NCBI GenBank assembly: GCA_050181835.1
Contig: JBFXCU010000013.1
Coordinates: 1-64,000 of the forward strand
DNA length: 64,000 bases
Origin: CAILZL01 sp050181835
GTDB lineage: Bacteria; Pseudomonadota; Gammaproteobacteria; Steroidobacterales; Steroidobacteraceae
Direction: 5' to 3'
Every line of letters begins with the position of its first letter. Position 1 is the stretch's first letter. Below the pieces are notes generated by a model. It was not told the DNA's origin. It saw nothing but the letters and a program-made list of their open reading frames with translations, and ran no database searches. The translations under genes and the position numbers were made by a program. Below are positions 18,519 to 27,146 of the stretch, piece after piece.

Positions 18519-19292
18519 ATGGCTATTCACCCAACAGCAATCATTTCTCCCGATGCCAAGTTGGCAGGTGACATCGAAATTGGCGCATATAGCATTGTCG
18601 GTGCCGGTGTCGAGATCGGTGCAGAAACGCATATTGGCCCGCATGTGGTGATTAATGGCCCAACGAAGATGGGTGTTGGTAATAAGGTGTTCCAGTTTGC
18701 TTCCATTGGCGATGCACCGCAGGACCATAGTTACAAGGGTGAGCCAACTCGGCTGGAGATCGGTGATCGCAATACTTTTCGTGAATGCGTCACCGTTAAC
18801 CGTGGCACCATGAAAGACAAATGTGTGACGCGCATTGCTTCGGATAATTTGTTTCTTGCGTATTCACATGTGGCGCATGATTGCATCGTCGGCAGTCACT
18901 GTGTGTTCTCGAATTCGGTGGGGCTGGCAGGTCATGTTGAAGTTGGCGATTGGGTAATCTTTGGTGCCTATGCGGGTGTTCACCAATTCGCCAAAATCGG
19001 CTCTCATGCGTTCATTGCCAATAACACCGCAGCTACCTACGACATCCCTCCATATTTCACCGCTGAAGGTAGACCTGCGGTACCTCGCATCGTCAACGAA
19101 GTAGGGTTGAAGCGACGTGGTTTTTCGATAGAACAGGTACGTAATATTCGTAATGCGTTTCGCGTACTGTATCGCTCAGGATTGAAATTGGACGAGGCCA
19201 CCGAGCGATTGCGCGAGACGGCAAAGACCCAGACTGAGTTGCAAGCTATTGTTGATTTCCTGGATCGTAGCGTGCGCGGTATTGCGCGTTAG
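18519..19292 (+). CDS. lpxA: UDP-N-acetylglucosamine acyltransferase
   Basis: LpxA catalyses the first step of lipid A synthesis, 3-O-acylation of UDP-GlcNAc. The 257-residue protein is a left-handed parallel beta-helix starting MAIHPTAIISPDAKL, with catalytic His120 in SHVAHDC and a C-terminal helical domain (LKRRGFSIEQVRNIRNAFR). ATG 18519 is the family start; a longer in-frame extension from 18453 lies in the fabZ 3' end and is not conserved. lpxB follows after 16 bases. Confidence 0.97.
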   Translation: MAIHPTAIISPDAKLAGDIEIGAYSIVGAGVEIGAETHIGPHVVINGPTKMGVGNKVFQFASIGDAPQDHSYKGEPTRLEIGDRNTFRECVTVNRGTMKDKCVTRIASDNLFLAYSHVAHDCIVGSHCVFSNSVGLAGHVEVGDWVIFGAYAGVHQFAKIGSHAFIANNTAATYDIPPYFTAEGRPAVPRIVNEVGLKRRGFSIEQVRNIRNAFRVLYRSGLKLDEATERLRETAKTQTELQAIVDFLDRSVRGIAR

Positions 19293-19308
19293 CTTGTAAC
19301 GTAAATCC

Positions 19309-20478
19309 ATGAGTGCTAATCGGGCGCCGCCTTATCCTCGTATTGCGATAGTGGTCGGTGAGCAGTCTGGTGACAATCTCGCCGCCGCATTGATGCTTGC
19401 GCTGCGTGAGCATTATCCGAACGCAATATTTTTTGGTATAGCTGGGCCGCGCATGATTGAAGTCGGCTGCGAGGCGTGGGAGGTCGCCGACAGCCTCTCA
19501 GTGATGGGTATTTTTGAAATTATTCCACACCTGCCACGTTTGCTACGCCTGCGGCAGGCTCTGGTGCAACGCCTGTTGGCGAACCCCCCGGACGTATACA
19601 TCGGGGTGGATGCCAAAGAATTCAATCTTAGTGTTGAACGCAAACTCAAGGCTGCGGGTATTCGTACGGTGCAATATGTCAGTCCACAAGTCTGGGCTTG
19701 GCGACAGGGGCGGGTAAATAAAATTGCCCGTACCGTTGACTTGATGCTGTGTTTACTGCCATTTGAAAAACAATTTTATGACCGACATAGCGTGCAAGCA
19801 CGTTTTGTTGGTCATCCCTTGGCAGACCAAATACCCATGCATACTGATCGTGCTGTGGCGCGTGCTGATCTTGGGCTGTCGCCTGATGCCCTCTGTGTTG
19901 CAGTGCTGCCTGGTAGTCGCCGTGGTGAAGTACTCAGCTTGAGTGATGACTTTGCCAGTACCATCGTCTGGTTGTTACGGCAACAACCACAGATGTGCTT
20001 TGTGGCGCCCATGGCTAATGCCATGGCGCGAGAACTATTTACGCAGGCCTTACAGCGCGCAGGGGTGTTGTCAAAAGTGCTGGTGATTGATGGTCAGTCT
20101 CAACAAGCCATGATTGCCAGTGATGTGGTGTTGCTGGCGTCCGGCACCGCGACGCTGGAGGCGGCGCTATTAAAACGCCCCATGGTGGTGGCGTACCGTA
20201 TCGGTAAGCTCACTACCTTTTTGCTAAAAGGGCTAGGTATCGTCAAGACCACATACTTCTCGCAACCTAATCTGTTAACCAACACAGCATGGGTGCCAGA
20301 GTTTTTTAACAATGAGGTACGCGCCGAATTACTGGGGCCGGCGCTACTGGCGCAATTTGACCGACCAGATCTAGTGCAGCTCAATGCGGCATTTACATGT
20401 ATTCATCAACAGCTGCGACAAAATGCCAGCGCACAAGCCGCACAGGCAATCAAAGAACTGTTGGTGCCACAGGCATGA
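19309..20478 (+). CDS. lpxB: Lipid-A-disaccharide synthase
   Basis: LpxB is a GT-B (GT19) glycosyltransferase that joins UDP-2,3-diacylglucosamine and lipid X to form the lipid A disaccharide at the inner-membrane surface. The N-terminal IAIVVGEQSGDNLAAALM contains the family GExSGD motif; SVMGIFEIIPHLPRLL, YVSPQVWAWRQGRV and LPGSRRGEV are conserved. The length of 389 residues is normal. Its stop overlaps the rnhB ATG (ATGA). Confidence 0.97.
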   Translation: MSANRAPPYPRIAIVVGEQSGDNLAAALMLALREHYPNAIFFGIAGPRMIEVGCEAWEVADSLSVMGIFEIIPHLPRLLRLRQALVQRLLANPPDVYIGVDAKEFNLSVERKLKAAGIRTVQYVSPQVWAWRQGRVNKIARTVDLMLCLLPFEKQFYDRHSVQARFVGHPLADQIPMHTDRAVARADLGLSPDALCVAVLPGSRRGEVLSLSDDFASTIVWLLRQQPQMCFVAPMANAMARELFTQALQRAGVLSKVLVIDGQSQQAMIASDVVLLASGTATLEAALLKRPMVVAYRIGKLTTFLLKGLGIVKTTYFSQPNLLTNTAWVPEFFNNEVRAELLGPALLAQFDRPDLVQLNAAFTCIHQQLRQNASAQAAQAIKELLVPQA

Positions 20479-21110
20479 CTGGACTGATCACAGCCCACAG
20501 TCCAAAGTCCAAAGTTCACCTAATCATTGGTGTGGACGAAGCAGGCCGAGGCCCGTTGGCAGGTCCGGTAGTCGCAAGTGCAGTGATACTTGATCCTGAT
20601 CGACCGATCGCCGGCTTGAATGACTCCAAGCAACTATCGGAAAAACAACGCGAGCGTCTGGCACCGATCATTCGTGAACAGGCATTGGCATGGGCGGTGG
20701 CTTCCGCCTCCGTAGTTGAAATAGATACAATCAATATTCTGCAAGCGACCTTACTTGCAATGCGTCGTACATTACAGGCCTTGCAGCCACCTGCTTGCCA
20801 TGCCAATGATAAGTTCCATTTGCAAGTAGATGGAAACAAGCTGCCTGATTTTCATGATCTACCGTTTCACTGCAGCGCAGAGGCGGTGGTGGCGGGTGAC
20901 GCGTTAATTCCCGCAATCAGCGCGGCATCTATTCTGGCTAAAGTAACCCGCGACGCATGGTTGCTGGAATTGCATCAGCAATATCCTGTTTATGGTTTCG
21001 CCAAGCATAAAGGCTACGGTACGGCCGCCCATTTGCAGGCCTTGCAGACTTATGGAATTTGTCCAGAGCATCGGCGTAGTTTTGCGCCGGTTCGAGTCTT
21101 GATAAGCTGA
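20475..21110 (+). CDS. rnhB: Ribonuclease HII
   Basis: RNase HII nicks DNA at misincorporated ribonucleotides and degrades RNA-DNA hybrids. The catalytic start GVDEAGRGPLAGPVV (Asp21, Glu22) and ISAASILAKVTRD near the third acidic residue are visible. The ATG at 20475 overlaps the lpxB stop, giving 211 residues; a longer in-frame extension from 20397 falls inside lpxB. It closes the envelope block; dnaE, which often follows, is absent here. Confidence 0.96.
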   Translation: MTGLITAHSPKSKVHLIIGVDEAGRGPLAGPVVASAVILDPDRPIAGLNDSKQLSEKQRERLAPIIREQALAWAVASASVVEIDTINILQATLLAMRRTLQALQPPACHANDKFHLQVDGNKLPDFHDLPFHCSAEAVVAGDALIPAISAASILAKVTRDAWLLELHQQYPVYGFAKHKGYGTAAHLQALQTYGICPEHRRSFAPVRVLIS

Positions 21111-21180
21111 GCACAGGTTGCTCGGTTGCGGCGTAACGCAGCTATGCTGCGAATAATTAGAGCTAATTCAGAGGCAGGTC

Positions 21181-21813
21181 ATGTTGCTGATTGGTATGTT
21201 CGATTCACCCTTTGTGCGACGCGTGGCAATCAGCATGAAGTTGCTAGGCATTGATTTTGAGCATGCTAACTGGTCGGTCGGCAAGGATTTCAATCGTATT
21301 CGTGAGTACAACCCGTTGGTTAGAGTACCAACGCTGGTATTAGATGATGACGAAGTGTTACTGGAATCCGCCGCCATACTGGATTATCTCGATGAGTTGG
21401 TTGGGCCTGAGCATGCCCTGTTACCACGCGCTGACAAAGCGCGTCGTGACTCGTTACGAATTATGGCAACTGCTATCGGTGCGGCGGAGAAGGGCGTAGC
21501 GATAGTGTATGAAAGTGCTTTCCGTCCAATTGAAAAGCATCATCAGCCGTGGCTGGATCGTTGCCAAAGCCAAGTGCAGGGCGCATTAATGGAGCTTGAG
21601 CGTATATGTTTAGCGTGCGGTAAAAGTAACTGGCTGATCGGTGAGTGTATGAGTCAAGCCGATATTACCCTGACTTGCGCGGCGACTTTCCTATCTGAAG
21701 CGGTGAGCGTGAATCTAGAACTATTCCCTTACATGCAATCACTATCGGCTCGCTGTGAAGCTCTGCCAGATTTTCAGAATACCCGACAAGCATTTTTTAT
21801 ACCGGGAAAATAG
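21181..21813 (+). CDS. Glutathione S-transferase family protein
   Basis: The 210-residue protein has an N-terminal thioredoxin-like GST domain (MFDSPFVRRVAISMKLLGI, then VRVPTLVLDDDEVLLESAAI with the cis-Pro and glutathione-binding Glu-Ser) and a C-terminal helical domain. Ser9 of SPFVRR is the likely thiol-activating residue. The exact class and substrate cannot be assigned. GAGGCAGG lies just before the ATG. It is a single gene after rnhB with a 70-base gap that contains a short hairpin (21137-21151) without a T-run. Confidence 0.85.
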   Translation: MLLIGMFDSPFVRRVAISMKLLGIDFEHANWSVGKDFNRIREYNPLVRVPTLVLDDDEVLLESAAILDYLDELVGPEHALLPRADKARRDSLRIMATAIGAAEKGVAIVYESAFRPIEKHHQPWLDRCQSQVQGALMELERICLACGKSNWLIGECMSQADITLTCAATFLSEAVSVNLELFPYMQSLSARCEALPDFQNTRQAFFIPGK

Positions 21814-21945
21814 GTTATGGGTTTGAGCGCGTCGTAAATCAGTCACTGTGTTCGGCAATGTGAATGAGGTAGTTTGATCCACCGCTGGAATTTTGTTTTG
21901 AGTGTGGCCAATAAAAATACAAATAGAATCGAATGTGGCTAACAA

Positions 21946-22926
21946 CTAATGCGCCTTCGGCTTCAGCAAGTAATCATCCCGACTGGCTGAGCGCAGCATC
22001 ACTTGCCGATGTTTATTACCGCGTTTGATGCCGAGTGTAATCATCGTACCCGCCGTACCTTGTGCCCATAGAGTGCGATAGAACTGTGGCAAGGTTTGCA
22101 CGGCCTGCTTTGCGACGTGAGTGATGATATCACCGTCGCGTAATTGTGCTTCATGTGCTGGGCCACTGTCGGTGACCCCGGCGATCAATAACTCATCATT
22201 CTGTTCGGTGGTGTACAGGCCCAGCCAAGGGCGAGGTGGGCGCTGTACTTTGCCGTTGTTTAACAGCTCGTCAAGAATGGGTGTCAGTAAATCAATCGGC
22301 ACAAATAGATTGGCATCAAATTGATCACCACTGGATAATTCCTGAACCAATAGTGAGCCGATGCCTACCAGCCGACCCTGTTGATCTACTAGGGCGGTGC
22401 CACCCCATTGTGGATGCGGCGGTGACACCATCAGGGCTTCGTCCAATAGATATTCCCAGTAACCGGCAAATTCGCGTTTGTCGATCACCTTGCTACTGAG
22501 TGCGTGGGCAATACCGCCGTGACCCATGACGATAACTTCGTTACCAGCAAGCAGTGATTGCGCGCTGCCCAGTTGTAATCCGGAAGCATCCAGATCGCCT
22601 AATGGCAGAATGATGCCAAAGCCTGTCGCTTGATCATATGCCAGTGCATGACCGGCAACTTGGCGGCCATCGTGGGCGGTAAGCCAGACGTTCTGCGCTT
22701 CGGTAATCAAGTAGCCGACAGTGAGCACTGCTTGTCGCTCGCCCGCTTTGATCACCACACCATTACCAACGCGTTCAGTGCCTAACGCACTAGCCGTGAA
22801 TGCATCGTCAGGAACTTCACTGCGCACCCGCACCACATTCTGCAAGGCTTGTTGCAAATCAAAGTCTAGTTGCGCCGGTAGTGGCTGCAAGTTACTGGGA
22901 AACGACCAGTTATCGTCTTCGGTCAT
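21946..22926 (-). CDS. HtrA-like trypsin-fold protein with PDZ domain, catalytic triad lost
   Basis: The 326-residue protein aligns by eye with DegP/HtrA: a trypsin-like beta-barrel (about 45-205) and one PDZ domain (about 235-315, starting PRPWLGLYTTEQNDELLIAG). At each catalytic position the residue is changed: the His of TNNHVV aligns with Tyr (VLTVGYLIT), the Asp of RSDIAL with Gly (ATGFGIIL), and the Ser of GNSGG with Trp (PQWGGTALV). No signal peptide or membrane segment is seen, so it appears cytoplasmic. A scaffold or peptide-binding role is plausible but unproven. It is transcribed divergently from yidB and converges on the GST gene. Confidence 0.75.
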   Translation of the reverse strand: MTEDDNWSFPSNLQPLPAQLDFDLQQALQNVVRVRSEVPDDAFTASALGTERVGNGVVIKAGERQAVLTVGYLITEAQNVWLTAHDGRQVAGHALAYDQATGFGIILPLGDLDASGLQLGSAQSLLAGNEVIVMGHGGIAHALSSKVIDKREFAGYWEYLLDEALMVSPPHPQWGGTALVDQQGRLVGIGSLLVQELSSGDQFDANLFVPIDLLTPILDELLNNGKVQRPPRPWLGLYTTEQNDELLIAGVTDSGPAHEAQLRDGDIITHVAKQAVQTLPQFYRTLWAQGTAGTMITLGIKRGNKHRQVMLRSASRDDYLLKPKAH

Positions 22927-23031
22927 GGTGCCTCGATGCGCTGGAGGTGGGGTGAGCCTAGCAGAGCCTGATACGTTTGGCTCATACTAGCCTCCATAAT
23001 GATTGTCGATCAGTAAACTGATGGAAGGGAT

Positions 23032-23409
23032 ATGGGTATGTTGGATGGGATTATCAAGTCAGTCGTCGGTGGCGCAATGGGCGGTGAACAGCAGGCGCAG
23101 CTGATGGCTGTGGTGGAGTCGTTACTGAGTAATAACAGGGGATTGAGTGGTCTAGTGAGCGCATTCAGCAAAGCCGGGCCGAATTTGCCGGTTTCAGCTG
23201 CACAACTGACACAGGTATTTGGTTCGGGTCAGATGGAGCAGGCCGCAGAGCAACTGGGTGTGAATTCCAGTCAGGCGGGGGATATGTTGTCGAAGTTCCT
23301 GCCACAGCTTGTCGATCAACTGACGCCCAACGGTCAGGCCACTGACGATCACTCCGGTGACAAGCTCAATTCGACACTGGGTGCGTTAGCGGGAAAGCTG
23401 TTCGGCTAA
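23032..23409 (+). CDS. yidB: YidB family protein (DUF937-like)
   Basis: The 125-residue protein begins MGMLDGIIKSVVGGAMGG and contains AGPNLPVSAAQLTQVFGSGQ and ends LNSTLGALAGKLFG, matching the YidB/DUF937 family of small, Gly/Ala/Gln-rich proteins of unknown function. It is mainly helical and has no signal peptide. GGAAGGG precedes the ATG; a second in-frame ATG two codons later (23038) has better spacing, but the MG-x-x-D start favours 23032. It is divergent from the HtrA-like gene. Confidence 0.75.
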   Translation: MGMLDGIIKSVVGGAMGGEQQAQLMAVVESLLSNNRGLSGLVSAFSKAGPNLPVSAAQLTQVFGSGQMEQAAEQLGVNSSQAGDMLSKFLPQLVDQLTPNGQATDDHSGDKLNSTLGALAGKLFG

Positions 23410-23672
23410 TATCCATTACGCGGGGCCAGCCATCGCTTACGGGCTACGATTGCCCGGAGCGACAACGTTTTGCGTGATCTACCTTTGCAACGTGCGCCAT
23501 GGGGTTGCAAACGCGGGCACAGGAGAGCTGCAGCAGAGTTGCTTTGCCATGGTGGCGCAAGTCGTTTTCTGCGTAGTGACTAACGGTGCGCGCAGCCCTG
23601 TATCAGGCATTGCTATGGCATCGCTACTCCACTGATTGTTAACTAATGATTGTTCTATTCGGAACAGCAGCT

Positions 23673-25307
23673 ATGAACGCTATTCTATCTAAAGCCATAA
23701 AGATGGCGTTGTTGTGTTTTGCTTTGTTCGGCAGCTTGGTTATCAGCACGCATGCTTTGGCGCAAGATATCGTGGCGAGTTCAGCTGTTGTGAATGTAGC
23801 CGAAGTGCAAATTTATCAGGCGCAAGTCTCTGATCCTGTTGATCAGCAAGCAGGGGCTACTCAACAGAATAATTCATCGCGCCGACTGCGTGGTCAGCAT
23901 CGTGTCAATGATGGTACTGAGATAGTTACTATGGGTGATAATTCGCAACTGCTTGCTGGTGAACAAGCAAATACCGTGGTGTCCATTTTCGGTTCTTCCA
24001 CCAGTGAAGGGGAAGTTAGTGGTGAAGTGGTTTCCATCATGGGTAATACCCATGTCACCGGGCCAATTGGCGGTGACGCTGTGGCGATAATAGGCAATGT
24101 ATACGTCAACAACAAAGTGAATGGCGAAGTGGTCGCTGTATTTGGCAATGTTGAACTCGGTCCGCAAGCGGATGTGCGTGGCAAAGTGGTGGTCGTGGGC
24201 GGAACGCTCAAGCGCGATGCTGCGGCGAAAGTGCATGATAGTGTTCAACAGGTTGGTAAAGGCTTTGAGTCAATGAGCTTCGCTTGGCTCCAACCGTGGA
24301 TAGATCAATGTTTGAAGTATGCACGACCACTGGCAATTGGCCCCGGCTTGGCGTGGGCATGGGTTGTCGCGATAGTATCGTTGCTGTCGTATGTGTTGAC
24401 GGCGTGGTTGGCGCCACGTTCCGTACGTCGCTGCGTTGAAACATTGGAACACCATGCTGGTGCGTCGCTACTGGCAGCATTGGCGGGTATGGTGCTCACA
24501 CCTGTCTTAATGATCCTGCTGTTTATCACCATGATAGGCATTCTCGCCATTCCATTTGTGGGTATCGCGCTGTTCTGTATTGGTATGTTCGGCAAGTTAG
24601 TGATGCTAGCTTGGCTGGGTCGTCGCCTCATGCGAGGTTCATCTGATCCGGTGCTCGGGAATATGTCCATGGCAACATTGATTGGTGGTTTGTTAGTGAC
24701 GCTACTGTACTTGGTGCCAGTGCTTGGCCTCGCAGTCTACAAGCTACTCGGTTTTGTTGGCTATGGTGTGGTGTTGTACACCTTGCTGCTTGCTTTTCGG
24801 CAACGCTTACCTGCGTCTGTAACGCCACAAGGCGGAGCATTGCCACGGCATCAGTCTGTATTCACCGCATCTGCTGCCACCGAGTCGGTTACGGCGCAAG
24901 CAGCTACACCACCGAGTAACACAAACAATCTTGAGCTGCCGCGCGCTACTTTCTGGGTGCGTATGGGAGCATTGATGATAGATGCCATGCTGATCCTCTT
25001 TGTACTTAAATTAGTGAGTATCGACGATATTTTCTTGCCGATCTTGGCGCTGTATGGGGGGCTGATGTGGAAATTCAAAGGAACCACTATTGGTGGGTTG
25101 GTGTTTCATCTACATGTAGTTCGCGTTGATGGACGCGTCATGGATTGGCAGACCGTTGTGGTTCGCGCATTGAGTTGTTTACTGTCGTTACTGCCAGCAG
25201 GTTTTGGTTTTATCTGGATTGCCATTGATGATGGCAAGCAGAGTTGGCATGACAAGATTGCGGGCACAATTGTACTTAGGATACCGAAGAGTGGCTCATC
25301 GGTATGA
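23673..25307 (+). CDS. Secreted beta-solenoid (polymer-forming-like) domain fused to a multipass region and an RDD domain
   Basis: The 544-residue protein has a signal peptide of about 30 residues ending THALA. A periplasmic region of short Val/Gly repeats follows (about 75-185, for example SEGEVSGEVVSIMGNTHV and VNGEVVAVFGNVELGPQADV), like a bactofilin-type beta-solenoid. Then come roughly five membrane segments (about 210-375), a low-complexity linker, and an RDD domain (about 425-540: FWVRMGALMIDAMLIL, KGTTIGGLVFHLHVVRVDG, SWHDKIAGTIVL). The function is unknown. ATG 23673 is preferred over 23646 because the signal peptide then starts normally. It is a single gene; the 263 bases before it hold no convincing gene. 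Confidence 0.75.
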   Translation: MNAILSKAIKMALLCFALFGSLVISTHALAQDIVASSAVVNVAEVQIYQAQVSDPVDQQAGATQQNNSSRRLRGQHRVNDGTEIVTMGDNSQLLAGEQANTVVSIFGSSTSEGEVSGEVVSIMGNTHVTGPIGGDAVAIIGNVYVNNKVNGEVVAVFGNVELGPQADVRGKVVVVGGTLKRDAAAKVHDSVQQVGKGFESMSFAWLQPWIDQCLKYARPLAIGPGLAWAWVVAIVSLLSYVLTAWLAPRSVRRCVETLEHHAGASLLAALAGMVLTPVLMILLFITMIGILAIPFVGIALFCIGMFGKLVMLAWLGRRLMRGSSDPVLGNMSMATLIGGLLVTLLYLVPVLGLAVYKLLGFVGYGVVLYTLLLAFRQRLPASVTPQGGALPRHQSVFTASAATESVTAQAATPPSNTNNLELPRATFWVRMGALMIDAMLILFVLKLVSIDDIFLPILALYGGLMWKFKGTTIGGLVFHLHVVRVDGRVMDWQTVVVRALSCLLSLLPAGFGFIWIAIDDGKQSWHDKIAGTIVLRIPKSGSSV

Positions 25308-25401
25308 TCGTTGCGTAAGTAAAAATTTGGTCAGGTCGCAGAAAACTGCAAAATCAAGTCAGGAGGATTTAAATTGAAAATAGGATTATTAATGGGGCTA
25401 G

Positions 25402-26085
25402 TTACGCTTGACTATCCAACGCAGCCTGCCGACGTTTACGTGAGCGCCAGTATCGATAGCCAAGCAGAAAGGCGGTAATCGCTGCATAGATCAATGGTTC
25501 GGTCACGTCCTTTTTTACCAGCCAGTAAAAATGCCACACGCCGAGTGGCACTATCACATAAATCAATTTATGCAATTTATTCCAGCGCTTTCCCAAGCGA
25601 CGCATCATCTTGTTCGTGGAAGTCACTGCCAGAGGAATTAGTAGTAACAGTGCGGCAAAGCCAATAGTAATGAAAGGTCGTTTGGCAATGTCTGCACCAA
25701 TGCCCGCCCAATAGAATCCTTGATCTAGTGACAACCAGATCAAGAAGTGCAGAAGCACATAGGTAAAGCCATACAGACCTAACATGCGTCGAAAGTGCAG
25801 CAACCAAGGCTGGCCGGTGATGAAACGCAATGGTGTCACGGCAAGCGTAATCATGAGAAAACGCAGCGCCCATTCGCCCTGGCTATGCAATAGTCTGGCG
25901 ATGGGGTCGGGAGTCTGGGCGAAATGCCAGAAGCCAATTGAGCTGACGATCCATGTACTGAATGAATCACTGAAGTTATTGGCGACCAATGCCAGCAAGC
26001 TGTGGATGGCAGGCAATGCGGGTATCAGACAAACAACGAAAACTATCGGCTTGAGATAGCGGCGAATGACTTGCTGTGACGGCAT
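25402..26085 (-). CDS. msrQ: Heme-binding membrane subunit MsrQ of the MsrPQ system
   Basis: MsrQ (formerly YedZ) is a six-helix b-type heme membrane protein that passes electrons from the respiratory chain to periplasmic MsrP. The 227-residue sequence is strongly hydrophobic, with ferric-reductase-like features including LRFITGQPWLLHFRRMLGLYG and His residues in helices (LLHFLIW, KLHKLIYVIVPLGVWHFYWL). The ATG overlaps the msrP stop by one base (TAATG), so the two are translationally coupled. Confidence 0.94.
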   Translation of the reverse strand: MPSQQVIRRYLKPIVFVVCLIPALPAIHSLLALVANNFSDSFSTWIVSSIGFWHFAQTPDPIARLLHSQGEWALRFLMITLAVTPLRFITGQPWLLHFRRMLGLYGFTYVLLHFLIWLSLDQGFYWAGIGADIAKRPFITIGFAALLLLIPLAVTSTNKMMRRLGKRWNKLHKLIYVIVPLGVWHFYWLVKKDVTEPLIYAAITAFLLGYRYWRSRKRRQAALDSQA

Positions 26086-27053
26086 TAAAAATACTTCTTC
26101 AAATCCATGCCTTTGTACATACCCGCCACTTGCTCTTCATAGCCATTGAACATCAGCGTTTCCTGCCGCGCATTGAACAATCCGCCGCCTGCGCCTATAT
26201 GACGTTCGCGCGCCTGACTCCAGCGAGGATGATCAACATGGGGATTCACATTAGAATAAAAACCGTATTCACGCGGTGCGGCGATATTCCAAGTGGAGGG
26301 CGGTTGCGTCTCGACGAAATTTATTTCGACAATCGATTTAATATTTTTGAAGCCATACTTCCATGGTGTCATCAACCGTAGCGGCGCACCGTTCTGATTT
26401 GGTAGCGTCTGGCCGTACAACCCCACCACCATCATGCTCAAGGGGTGCATGGCTTCATCAATACGCAGGCCTTCTACATACGGCCAGTCCAAGTTACGAG
26501 AGCGCTGCCCCGGCATTTCGGATGGACGTAGAATGGTTTTGAAGGCCACATATTTGGCACGCGAATTAGGCTTGAAACGAGCCAGCAAGTCTTTGAGTGG
26601 AAAGCCCACCCATGGAATCACCATCGACCAGGCTTCAACGCAGCGAAAGCGATAGATGCGTTCTTCCAGCGCATGCGGCTTGATAATATCTTCCAGGGTC
26701 AGGGTGCCTTTTACATCGCATTCACCACCAATCTTGACGCTCCACGGCGTGGGCTTGAAGTTTCCCGAGTAACGGGCCGGGTCATCTTTATCGGTTCCAA
26801 ATTCATAGAAGTTGTTGTAGTTGGTTATTTCTTCGTAAGTGTTGGGCTTTTCGGTAACGCTAAACTCAGCGTTCTTGGTGAAAGTAAGTTTTTGCGTGGC
26901 AGCCGTTGCCGCCTGCCAGCCAATCGAACTGATCAAACCTGCAGCTACCGCCGACTTGAGTAAATCACGACGATTCAGATAGGCCGACTCCGGAGTGATT
27001 TCGGAGGGCAAAATGCGGGCGACATCTGCAGAACTGTGACGGTGAATTAGCAT
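26085..27053 (-). CDS. msrP: Molybdopterin methionine sulfoxide reductase MsrP
   Basis: MsrP (formerly YedY) repairs oxidised methionine in periplasmic proteins with a molybdenum cofactor. The 322-residue precursor has a twin-arginine signal (NRRDLLKSAVAAGLISSIG, about 27-45) and a sulfite-oxidase-type fold with the Mo-ligand Cys138 in YRFRCVEAWSMVIPW. WNIAAPREYGFYSNVNPHVDH is the conserved C-terminal region. It is the first gene of msrP-msrQ. Confidence 0.95.
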   Translation of the reverse strand: MLIHRHSSADVARILPSEITPESAYLNRRDLLKSAVAAGLISSIGWQAATAATQKLTFTKNAEFSVTEKPNTYEEITNYNNFYEFGTDKDDPARYSGNFKPTPWSVKIGGECDVKGTLTLEDIIKPHALEERIYRFRCVEAWSMVIPWVGFPLKDLLARFKPNSRAKYVAFKTILRPSEMPGQRSRNLDWPYVEGLRIDEAMHPLSMMVVGLYGQTLPNQNGAPLRLMTPWKYGFKNIKSIVEINFVETQPPSTWNIAAPREYGFYSNVNPHVDHPRWSQARERHIGAGGGLFNARQETLMFNGYEEQVAGMYKGMDLKKYF

Positions 27054-27146
27054 ATTCAGATCCTCTTCTCATCTTCAACCAGATAGTTCGCACAGAACCC
27101 GCATCAAGTTACAGGAGTTTCATCGGGCACTGTGATTTTTTTTGGT

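Noticed and set aside
21137..21151. CGCAGC-TAT-GCTGCG hairpin after rnhB as terminator
   Set aside because: The stem is only 6 bp and no T-run follows, so it was not listed as a terminator.
23450..23635. 61-residue plus-strand frame between yidB and the solenoid/RDD gene
   Set aside because: The composition is unlike a real protein, it has no Shine-Dalgarno, and no homology is recognised. It is treated as non-coding.
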